Shown here in pieces: positions 17,651 through 24,695 of a stretch of 46,272 nt of DNA. The translations under genes and the position numbers were made by a program. The number at the start of each line of letters is the position of its first letter. The first letter of the stretch is position 1. A model generated the notes under the pieces. The model was not told the origin of the DNA. It saw only the letters and a program-made list of their open reading frames with translations, and did no database searches. Origin of the DNA: Bacteroidota bacterium. GTDB taxonomy: Bacteria > Bacteroidota > Bacteroidia > Chitinophagales > Chitinophagaceae. The stretch is from the NCBI GenBank assembly GCA_023418315.1, contig JAEZZY010000030.1, positions 1 to 46,272 on the forward strand. Reading direction: 5' to 3'.

Positions 17651-18646
17651 TTATCCGTTTATCACTTCGTTTACTATGGAAAATGATTTTAACTTCTCTG
17701 ATAAATCATAGATATGGCTGGTAATCATCAACTCGTCTATACCCGTTTCTTCAATAAACGCTGACAATTTTCCGCGCAATGTTTCCTTATTGCCTGTAAA
17801 AGTGTACGCCGTCATAGAGTGCAATGCCTGTTGCACTTCGGGGTTTTTAAAAATATCAGGTAGTGGTGCAGGAGGTTGCAAAGGGCTACGGGTGTTTGTA
17901 AGAATACCCAAAAACATTCTGTAAAGACTTGTGGACAATAACGCTGCCTCTTCATCGGTATCGGCAGCCATGACATTCACACAAGCCATCATATACGGTG
18001 AGGGTAAATGCACTGAAGGTTGAAAGTTTTTCCTATAAATATCCATCGCAGCTATAAACTGATTGGGGGCAAAATGTGTTGCAAACGCATAAGGCAGTCC
18101 TAACTTGGCAGCAAGGTAAGCGCTATCGGTGCTGGAGCCTAAAATCCACAAAGGCACATGCACACCCTCACCAGGAAACGCCCTCACTTTTGAATGACGA
18201 TTATCCTTGCTGAAAAAATTTTGCAGTTGTTTAATCTCTGATTCAAAATCATAATTCACATACGCATTGTTTCCCCGCAAGGCATGAGCTGTAAGCTGAT
18301 CTGTGCCAGGCGCTCTCCCTAATCCCAAATCAATTCTCTCCGGATAGATGCTTGCTAATGTTCCAAACGCTTCCGCCACTGATAAGGGACTATGATTGGG
18401 CAACATGATTCCACCCGAACCTACTCGGATTTTTCCGGTGGTTAAGCCGGCTACATGTCCTATCAACACAGCGGTTGCGGAGCTTGCAATATGTTCCATA
18501 TTATGATGCTCTGCAAGCCATAATCTTTTATAACCGAGCGCTTCGGTGTGCTGCGCCACTTTTACAGTATTATTAATGGCGGTAGCTACATCGCTTCCTT
18601 CTGAAACGATGGCTAATTCTAAAACGGATATTGGGATTTTTCTCAT
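17651..18646 (-). CDS. Luciferase-like (LLM) flavin-dependent oxidoreductase
   Basis: This 331-residue TIM-barrel enzyme belongs to the bacterial-luciferase-like family using FMNH2 or F420. Family features are LWLAEHHNME, the IRVGSGGIMLPNHSPLSVAEAFGTLASIYPERIDLGLGRAPG region, and the PLWILGSSTDSAYLAAKLGLPYAFATHF segment. This pattern is that of the YhbW/MsnO8-like subgroup, whose members are often annotated only as LLM-class oxidoreductases. Substrate is unknown. No cofactor or pathway partner is next to it. Confidence 0.88.
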   Translation of the reverse strand: MRKIPISVLELAIVSEGSDVATAINNTVKVAQHTEALGYKRLWLAEHHNMEHIASSATAVLIGHVAGLTTGKIRVGSGGIMLPNHSPLSVAEAFGTLASIYPERIDLGLGRAPGTDQLTAHALRGNNAYVNYDFESEIKQLQNFFSKDNRHSKVRAFPGEGVHVPLWILGSSTDSAYLAAKLGLPYAFATHFAPNQFIAAMDIYRKNFQPSVHLPSPYMMACVNVMAADTDEEAALLSTSLYRMFLGILTNTRSPLQPPAPLPDIFKNPEVQQALHSMTAYTFTGNKETLRGKLSAFIEETGIDELMITSHIYDLSEKLKSFSIVNEVING

Positions 18647-18779
18647 TGTATCTATCGTGGATGCAAAATTATCCCAATGCTCCTAACTGTACGATAGGGG
18701 AAAATTATACCACTATCATTCCGTTTTTGGAATAAGTCACCTTGTGCCTGCATTCTCTTGAAAACATGGGCACAACAAA

Positions 18780-21023
18780 CTAGTCCATCGTTTTATCGGA
18801 TATGTTTCTTACAACACCATCCAATTCTTCGGCAGTCTGTACAATATGATTGAGCAATTCATCATGTGCTGCTTGGGGGGAAAGTTCATTTTGCAATATA
18901 TCTACAAGCCCAATCAAACGAGCGAGCGGGGCTCTGATAACATGAGATTGCAACCATGCTATCTCTTCAAGTTTTACCTGTGTTACTTTAGCTTTGGTAA
19001 TATCCAGACAGGCTCCGATCATTTTTTCCGGCTTTCCTTCCTCGTTTAGTATCAGCCGTCCCCATGATCTCAAAACACGCTCTTCCCCATCAGGACGAAT
19101 GATTCGTTCTTCAAACAAAACATCCTGATGTGTTTCTAAAACATCTTTAATAATACCTGTAATCCTTTCCCTATCATCCGGATGCAACATGGCAACATAG
19201 CCTTCAAAGGTTGCCGGAAAGGTCGTTTTATCCAAACCGTATATTTTATACAACACATCAGACCAGGTAACTACATTTTCGCTGATGTCCCACTGCCAGG
19301 TGCCAAAGTTGGCAAGCTCCTGCCCTCGTGTTATCAGCAAATTCTTTTCCTGTATCATAGCTGCATTCAGCCTATTCTCTAATATCACATTGAGTAGAGA
19401 AACGGATCGTTCTATAATTTCGGATTCATTTGCATCGGGTGTTCTTACGGTAGCATAATAAATACCGAGTACAGCCATTACCTCACCTTCGGAATTGATG
19501 ACCGGATAGGAACAACAAGAACGTAGTTCATAGGGCAATGCAAGATGTTTATGTTTTGCACATCTCGGATCGGTTTCAATATCGCTGATGATTACTTTCT
19601 CTTTTAAGTAGGCCGCAGTTCCGCAAGAACATATATTCGGGCCTATTTCAATATCATTCAGTAACGCCACATATTCTTTAGGTAAAGATGGAGCTACCCA
19701 AGAGTATATTCGATTATTTTTCACGCGCAATACGGAACATTTCATGCTGGGTAATAATCTTTCAAAACCCTGCACATATTCCTGCAAAACGGTTTCCACC
19801 TCAATCCCTTTTTTAGAATTTAATTCAAGAATTTGCTTTTCAAGACGATCCAAATTATCTAACAACTTTGTTTCGGTAATATCCACCATTATTCCACGAA
19901 GTAATGAAGGCTTGCCTTCCTCCGTGATTACGGATACCATATCTTTTATCCATACAATATTACCATCTGCCTTAACCATTCTATAATCGAAAGTATGGTT
20001 ACGGGCTTCTTTGGTTTCCATAATGCAAAAATTCACGGCTTGATTTCTGTCTTCAGCGTAAATATGTTTGCTCCAGAAATCAGGTTCGCTCAACCATTCT
20101 TCTGAGGTGTAACCAAGTATATTCTGTACTTGATTGCTTACAAAATTGAACTCAAACGTCTGCGCATTCGCTTCCCACACTATCCCATCTATAGATTGTA
20201 TAAGTGATTGGCGTTTATTACGAGATTCAATCAGCGCATCTTTAATCTTTTTTTCCTCGGTAATGTCCCGAAATGTTCCATACAGACGGGTGCATATACC
20301 GTGTGTTAAATCTGCTTTACCTGTGCATCGTATCCATAGCAAATTGCCACGGGCTGTAATCATTTGCACTTCTATATCAAATACGTTTCCATTCACTATA
20401 GCCTCCTCCACAGCAGTTCTAACCTTTTGGCGGTTTTCATCATCTTTTAAGAAACGCAACGTCAGTTCATAATCAAGCGGAACTTCTGTGTCTATTTCAT
20501 ATATCTCCCACATCATGTGCGACCACAATACCGTGTTTGTTTTCAGGTCGATTTCCCAGGTTCCGTTACGTGCTACCCGCTCCGTTTCATACAAAAATTT
20601 TTCTTTTTTATTCAGCAGATCAGTAAGAATAATTTCTTGCTGCTTTGCCCTCATCATTTCTGTAACGTCTGTTATTATCGCCGTAATATGCAACATGGTG
20701 CCTTGTTCATTAAGAACCGGACTAAATAAAATGTCAATATATTTATCGGATGGAAGAGTGATGCAGATTGTTTGATTTTGCTTGAGTTCATTTACGCGTT
20801 GTAAACATTGATTCAAATGCTGCTGTTGAGTGCTGTCTGTTGTAAAAGCTTCTGCAAAACTGCGTCGGATAATATTTTGTTCTGAGGTATTCAGTAAAAG
20901 CTCAGCCGCTTTATTTGCCGAGGTAATTGCAAATCCCGAAGATTCCTGATTTACAATCAATATAGGTATAGGTAAAGACTCATACCCTAAAAAATCATAC
21001 ACACTACTTCTTTCTCCCATCAT
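18780..21023 (-). CDS. PAS-PAS-PAS-GAF-PAS sensor with HisKA-like end, no ATPase domain
   Basis: This 747-residue soluble sensor has no membrane segment. In order it shows a PAS domain (about 8-110), two PAS/PAC units (about 140-255 and 265-385, with FRDITEEKKIK and MVDITETKLLD ends), a GAF-like domain (about 405-550, containing CSCGTAAY and the ELRSCCSYPV segment), a PAS unit (about 560-665, ending ACLDITKAKV), and a final helical pair with LQSHVIRAPLARLIGLVDIL that resembles the phosphoacceptor helix of histidine kinases. The protein then ends at a TAG with no HATPase domain, and only about 130 nt separate it from the next gene. It may signal by dimerisation or serve as a partner of another kinase. 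Confidence 0.85.
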   Translation of the reverse strand: MMGERSSVYDFLGYESLPIPILIVNQESSGFAITSANKAAELLLNTSEQNIIRRSFAEAFTTDSTQQQHLNQCLQRVNELKQNQTICITLPSDKYIDILFSPVLNEQGTMLHITAIITDVTEMMRAKQQEIILTDLLNKKEKFLYETERVARNGTWEIDLKTNTVLWSHMMWEIYEIDTEVPLDYELTLRFLKDDENRQKVRTAVEEAIVNGNVFDIEVQMITARGNLLWIRCTGKADLTHGICTRLYGTFRDITEEKKIKDALIESRNKRQSLIQSIDGIVWEANAQTFEFNFVSNQVQNILGYTSEEWLSEPDFWSKHIYAEDRNQAVNFCIMETKEARNHTFDYRMVKADGNIVWIKDMVSVITEEGKPSLLRGIMVDITETKLLDNLDRLEKQILELNSKKGIEVETVLQEYVQGFERLLPSMKCSVLRVKNNRIYSWVAPSLPKEYVALLNDIEIGPNICSCGTAAYLKEKVIISDIETDPRCAKHKHLALPYELRSCCSYPVINSEGEVMAVLGIYYATVRTPDANESEIIERSVSLLNVILENRLNAAMIQEKNLLITRGQELANFGTWQWDISENVVTWSDVLYKIYGLDKTTFPATFEGYVAMLHPDDRERITGIIKDVLETHQDVLFEERIIRPDGEERVLRSWGRLILNEEGKPEKMIGACLDITKAKVTQVKLEEIAWLQSHVIRAPLARLIGLVDILQNELSPQAAHDELLNHIVQTAEELDGVVRNISDKTMD

Positions 21024-21183
21024 ACAGCTTAATTTTTAAAATGAATATAACAAAAATTAAAAAAGGAGGTTGGCAAATAGCAAACTATAAGCGAGTCTAA
21101 ATATACAAAAACTACATTTTGAAAAAATAACAAGATGAATCCACGTAAAAATTGTAGATGTACACATTTCCCATAAGATCGCC

Positions 21184-21223
21184 AAAAAACAACAAGGGTT
21201 TCAGCATATTCGCCAAAACCCTT
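21184..21223 (-). terminator. Terminator of the tRNA gene
   Basis: On the minus strand an 8-bp stem (21223-21216 with 21201-21194, AAGGGTTT/AAACCCTT) with a 14-nt loop is followed by GTTGTTTTTT. It lies 12 nt past the tRNA 3' end. Confidence 0.75.
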
Positions 21224-21234
21224 TATTTTCTATG

Positions 21235-21308
21235 TGGGCCCACTAGGACTTGAACCTAGGACCACCTGATTATGAGTCAGGTGCTCTAACCAACTGAGCT
21301 ATAGGCCC
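21235..21308 (-). tRNA. tRNA with CAT anticodon, probably tRNA-Ile2
   Basis: The minus strand folds as a 74-nt tRNA. The acceptor is GGGCCTA with TGGGCCC (one G-U), the D arm contains AGCTCAGTTGGTTAGAGC, the anticodon stem-loop is CCTGACTCATAATCAGG, and the T arm is CTAGG-TTCAAGT-CCTAG. CCA is not encoded. The anticodon CAT is shared by initiator Met, elongator Met and Ile2 (where C34 becomes lysidine to read AUA). The A-T pair closing neither matches an initiator, and the ACTCATAATC loop resembles tRNA-Ile2; elongator Met remains possible. The call between those two is moderate; the tRNA itself is certain. Confidence 0.93.
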
Positions 21309-21396
21309 CTTGACTATTGATAAGTCAAAAACGGATTGCAAATGTAAATGCTTTCTTTCAAAATGTAAAAATCATTTTCTCAATTATTTTTACCCC

Positions 21397-22026
21397 ATGA
21401 TAAAGAGCATCAAACATATCATTTTCGACCTTGGCGGCGTATTGCTCAATATTGATTACAGCCTCACCGAACGGGCGTTTCAGCAATTGGGATTTGCAGA
21501 ATTTAAGGAGGTTTATTCGCAACTGAAACAAGAACAGCTTTTCGATGAACTGGAAACGGGGCGCATCTCTCCGGAAGATTTTATAGGGAAAATACGTATG
21601 CGTTCCGGTATGCAAACAGAAAACGAAGCCATCATAAACGCATGGAATGCTATGTTGCTGGATTTGCCTTTGCAACGGCTACAATTGTTGCAGCAACTGC
21701 GCCTATACTACGATCTGGTCTTGCTCAGCAACACCAATGAAATCCACGAAGCCGCATTCAACGCCATCACCCAAAAACAGCATGGCGTGCTGATAGCAGG
21801 ATTTTTTGATAAGGTTTATTTTTCGCACCGTGTAGGCATGCGTAAGCCCGACAGGGAAATCTTTGACCGGGTACTTCATGAAAATGAGTTTAAAGCGGAG
21901 CATACGCTATTCATTGATGATAGTCCGCAACACATAGCATCTGCAAAAAGTATAGGGATTCAAACAATTTACCTGGAAAAAGGAATGACCATAGAAGAAC
22001 ATATTTTCAAGCCTAAAGAGCGTTGA
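21397..22026 (+). CDS. HAD-family (subfamily IA) phosphatase
   Basis: This 209-residue hydrolase resembles YihX-type sugar phosphatases. Motif I is IIFDLGGVLLNID, in which the usual second Asp of DxD is Gly, as is normal for the FDLGGVL subgroup. Motif II is LLSNTNEIH, a lysine follows in RVGMRKPDREIF, and motif IV is FIDDSPQHIASAK. I start at ATG 21397 because the frame upstream begins directly at the tRNA 5' end and carries no domain. Its stop touches the DUF4834 stop on the other strand with no base between them. Confidence 0.85.
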   Translation: MIKSIKHIIFDLGGVLLNIDYSLTERAFQQLGFAEFKEVYSQLKQEQLFDELETGRISPEDFIGKIRMRSGMQTENEAIINAWNAMLLDLPLQRLQLLQQLRLYYDLVLLSNTNEIHEAAFNAITQKQHGVLIAGFFDKVYFSHRVGMRKPDREIFDRVLHENEFKAEHTLFIDDSPQHIASAKSIGIQTIYLEKGMTIEEHIFKPKER

Positions 22027-22257
22027 TTATTTCACTTCCTCATAGTCAATATACTCCCCTTGTTTAGGAGCAGCTGTAGGGCGTGTGGGTGGTGGTGGTT
22101 GTTGCTGTTGTTTGTTTAGGTTGTCCATTTGCTTCTGCATGTCGCGCATTTTTCCGCTTACGGTTTTGGCTATGTTGATGAAGGGCAATAAGAAACGGAC
22201 TATAAACCGGAAGAGAATATAGAGTAAGATGCTCCATAAGATAAAACGCAAGATCAT
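22027..22257 (-). CDS. DUF4834-type small membrane protein
   Basis: This 76-residue protein has an N-terminal membrane helix (FILWSILLYILFRFIVRFLLPF), a basic/Gln-rich helix (MRDMQKQMDNLNKQQQQ) and a proline-rich spacer, and ends YIDYEEVK. That layout matches the DUF4834 family, which is specific to Bacteroidota and of unknown function. It converges with the HAD gene with zero spacing. Confidence 0.75.
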   Translation of the reverse strand: MILRFILWSILLYILFRFIVRFLLPFINIAKTVSGKMRDMQKQMDNLNKQQQQPPPPTRPTAAPKQGEYIDYEEVK

Positions 22258-22399
22258 AGTCGCTTGATTTGGGAAGCGTAAAGGTACGATAGTTGCAAGC
22301 CCGATACGTAAAATGATAGTTAAAATGAAAACGTAGCAACGGTCTCTGCGCTATTGATTATTTCGTGTTAAAAACCTTTCCTCAACTTTTTAAAAGCAT

Positions 22400-23206
22400 T
22401 TAAATCCCCAGAAAACGAATGCCTATAGTATAAGGATATTGTTCTAAAGAATGCTCATACAGATTAGTGAGTTGATAGCTGGCAAATAAACGCACATAGC
22501 CGTCTATTCCTAATTCCGCATTCACGCAGGCGTTAAAATTATTGAAGTTGAACTGATCTCTTTCTTTCTGTTTTCCACGTTCATCAGACACCTGTTTTTG
22601 AATGGAGTTGATACGAAAACCGCCACTCACCCCTACACCATATACCAGCCAAAGATCTTTAGCCATGCGTGTTTTGGAGGTAAGCATCAAGGGAACGCTC
22701 AGGTAGGTGAGGGCTATTTTGTTTTTTGAAAACAGCACCGTATCCATCACTACCGTGGGCATAGTTTCATTCCGGTAAGTAATGGGCTTGCTAAAACGGA
22801 AATTATAGATTTGCAAACCAAGTCCTACAGAGGCATACAGGCGTTGTGTTTTTGTTTTTACCATCCTATATTTCAGCACCACGGGATAGATATTTACATT
22901 CACGGATTTTGCTACGCGCAAGCTGAAAAGGTTTTCATTTTTCAAATCAGAAGGCACTTGCAAAAAATGCTGTGCGGCGGCAGAAGTATAATCCGTTTTA
23001 TCGTTCAGGCTGTTAATACCCACATCCACAATGCCTATATAGACATCCCATTTTTTATGACTCGTATCCTTCTCTTCATCCGATCCCAGCTCCAGCGATA
23101 AAGATTGACGGTGTTTTCCGGCAGTGTCGGTTGTCGTTTTCAGGATTTGCGCTTCTGTGCTAAGGGAGAAGGCTAAGATGCTTAAAGCGATAATATATTT
23201 TTTCAT
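22400..23206 (-). CDS. Exported outer-membrane beta-barrel protein of an ECF sigma operon
   Basis: This 268-residue protein has a signal peptide (IIALSILAFSLSTEAQ, residues about 4-20) and a beta-rich body with barrel-like strands (QRLYASVGLGLQIYNFRF, LWLVYGVGVSGGFRI, VRLFASYQLTNLYEH, TIGIRFLGI). The C-terminal strand ends with an aromatic/aliphatic pattern typical of outer-membrane beta-barrels. It lies 11 nt downstream of the anti-sigma-like gene, so sigma, anti-sigma and barrel form one transcript. Function is unknown; it is a likely target or sensor of this regulatory pair. Confidence 0.65.
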   Translation of the reverse strand: MKKYIIALSILAFSLSTEAQILKTTTDTAGKHRQSLSLELGSDEEKDTSHKKWDVYIGIVDVGINSLNDKTDYTSAAAQHFLQVPSDLKNENLFSLRVAKSVNVNIYPVVLKYRMVKTKTQRLYASVGLGLQIYNFRFSKPITYRNETMPTVVMDTVLFSKNKIALTYLSVPLMLTSKTRMAKDLWLVYGVGVSGGFRINSIQKQVSDERGKQKERDQFNFNNFNACVNAELGIDGYVRLFASYQLTNLYEHSLEQYPYTIGIRFLGI

Positions 23207-23217
23207 GGCGGATGTTT

Positions 23218-24054
23218 TTATAAATTGATTACAAATAATTCTCTATTGCCCAGCTTCACTTCCAGCGAGGTATTCTTCAGCTCATTTTGAATATTTTTTA
23301 CGGATGTCAGTTTGCTTTCCACATTATTTTTCAAATGAGTCAAACCTTGTTTTTTTTCACTGCTTATAGGCAACCGCGCCAGCCAGTTTTTATTTTTTTG
23401 CGCAGGGGCGGCTGTCTGTGGCTCTATGGAAGCGGGAATAGTTTCGGGTAAAATTTCCTCTATTATTTTTTCTTCTGCTTTTGCCAGTTGCGGTTCTTCT
23501 TTTTCATTTATAGGGACATTGTTTTCAGGCAGAGGCAAGGAATGCGGCAAGACTTTCTTTTGCTCGATTTTTTGTTCTATTTTGGCAGGTAAATGTTGTC
23601 GTTTAGCAAGCGGCAAGGCTCTTGTTCGGGCTTTGCTATTTTCTACTTTTTGAGGAATTGTTTGCGTATCGGCTATGGCAATTTGCGGTAGTGCAAGATG
23701 GCTTGTATCTCTTTCCTCGTGGACGATCGGTGGTATTTCCCCGATGTTGTTATCCGGTTTATTCATCCACTGAAATGCGAGCATGCCTATCAGCAGTACC
23801 ACACCTGCTGCTATGGCATAGGAAAATGGACGGTAAAGCGAGAATGTTTTTGGAGATTGTTTGAATAACGCGTCTTTATAGGCAAAAACCGTAGCTTCAG
23901 CAGGCGGCAGTTTTGTTTTTTGATAAAGCGCCAGTTCCGATTGCAGCTCGGGATGTTTTGCCAGGAAATCCATCAAAGCTGTTACCGATGCCGTGTCCAG
24001 CTCTTCATCCACATACAGCATTATGTACTCTTCATAGTTTTGTAACGTTACCAT
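23218..24054 (-). CDS. Probable membrane anti-sigma factor
   Basis: This 278-residue protein starts with a zinc-less anti-sigma-like segment (LQNYEEYIMLYVDEELDTASVTALMDFLAKHPELQSEL), a pattern typical of the N-terminal sigma-binding domain of Bacteroidota anti-sigma factors. A single membrane helix follows (AIAAGVVLLIGMLAFQWM, about residues 78-96). The rest is a low-complexity periplasmic part rich in Lys, Glu and Pro, ending in a short conserved-looking tail (SLEVKLGNRELFVINL). It lies 13 nt after the sigma gene, which supports the role. No biochemical motif proves it. Confidence 0.7.
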   Translation of the reverse strand: MVTLQNYEEYIMLYVDEELDTASVTALMDFLAKHPELQSELALYQKTKLPPAEATVFAYKDALFKQSPKTFSLYRPFSYAIAAGVVLLIGMLAFQWMNKPDNNIGEIPPIVHEERDTSHLALPQIAIADTQTIPQKVENSKARTRALPLAKRQHLPAKIEQKIEQKKVLPHSLPLPENNVPINEKEEPQLAKAEEKIIEEILPETIPASIEPQTAAPAQKNKNWLARLPISSEKKQGLTHLKNNVESKLTSVKNIQNELKNTSLEVKLGNRELFVINL

Positions 24055-24067
24055 AGCTCGCTTTTTT

Positions 24068-24550
24068 TCAGATTATTTTTTCCACACTTACCAGGTATTC
24101 TTTCATTGTTTTTCGTGCGCGGTGCAGATATACTTTCACTTGTGTTTCATTCAGCCCGGTAATGCCGGCTATCTCTTCGTATTTATATCCTTCATAGTCT
24201 TTCAGCAGTATTAACGCTCTTGCTTGTTTGTCCAGCCTTGTCAGTGCCCGCTCCAGTATTCTTTTTAAATCGGGGTTTGTTTGCCTTACGGTTTCTTGTG
24301 ATTTAATTTCATCCCTCAGGTGTATTCTTTTTTTCTTCCTATACATATCCACCGATTGGTTGTATGCTACCTGAAACAAGAAAGCCTTACCCTTTGCCTC
24401 AGGAACATGCTCTTTTTTTTGCCAGAGTGTTTCAAAGCTGCTTTGTACAATATCGCGTGCGTCTTCTTCATTTCCCGTGCATTTGCAGGCAAACCGAAAA
24501 AGTGCATCCGCCCATTCTTGCACGCAAACATTGTAGCTTTTTACGTCCAT
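24068..24550 (-). CDS. ECF-family RNA polymerase sigma factor
   Basis: This 160-residue regulator recruits RNA polymerase to a small set of promoters. Region 2 is seen as LFRFACKCTGNEEDARDIVQSSFETLWQKK and FLFQVAYNQSVDMYRKKKR. Region 4 is seen as ALTRLDKQARALILLKDYEGYKYEEIAGITGLNETQVKVYLHRARKTMKEYL, with a helix-turn-helix. It heads an operon with the anti-sigma-like and barrel genes. Confidence 0.92.
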   Translation of the reverse strand: MDVKSYNVCVQEWADALFRFACKCTGNEEDARDIVQSSFETLWQKKEHVPEAKGKAFLFQVAYNQSVDMYRKKKRIHLRDEIKSQETVRQTNPDLKRILERALTRLDKQARALILLKDYEGYKYEEIAGITGLNETQVKVYLHRARKTMKEYLVSVEKII

Positions 24551-24644
24551 TCAGATAAGTATATCGGCTGCAAAGAAAAAAAGTTACGGACGAAGTTCAG
24601 AAAGATTTAAACGGCTATAAGTTGAAAAACGGGAGTATAAGCTT

Positions 24645-24678
24645 CATAAAAAAAGCCGCTCCAAAAAAGAGCGGCTTT
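24645..24678 (-). terminator. Terminator of the FN3/T9SS protein gene
   Basis: A 10-bp perfect stem (24652-24661 AAAGCCGCTC with 24669-24678 GAGCGGCTTT) has a 7-nt A-rich loop and a minus-strand U run (24654-24648). Confidence 0.85.
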
Positions 24679-24695
24679 AAAAAAAGCGGATGCTG

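Noticed and set aside
18660..18779. A frameshifted HATPase domain completing the PAS sensor
   Set aside because: The space is only about 130 nt and no N, G1 or G2 ATP-binding box appears in any frame.
21310..21396. Upstream extension of the HAD hydrolase frame
   Set aside because: It begins directly at the tRNA 5' end and carries no conserved residues; the family start fits 21397.
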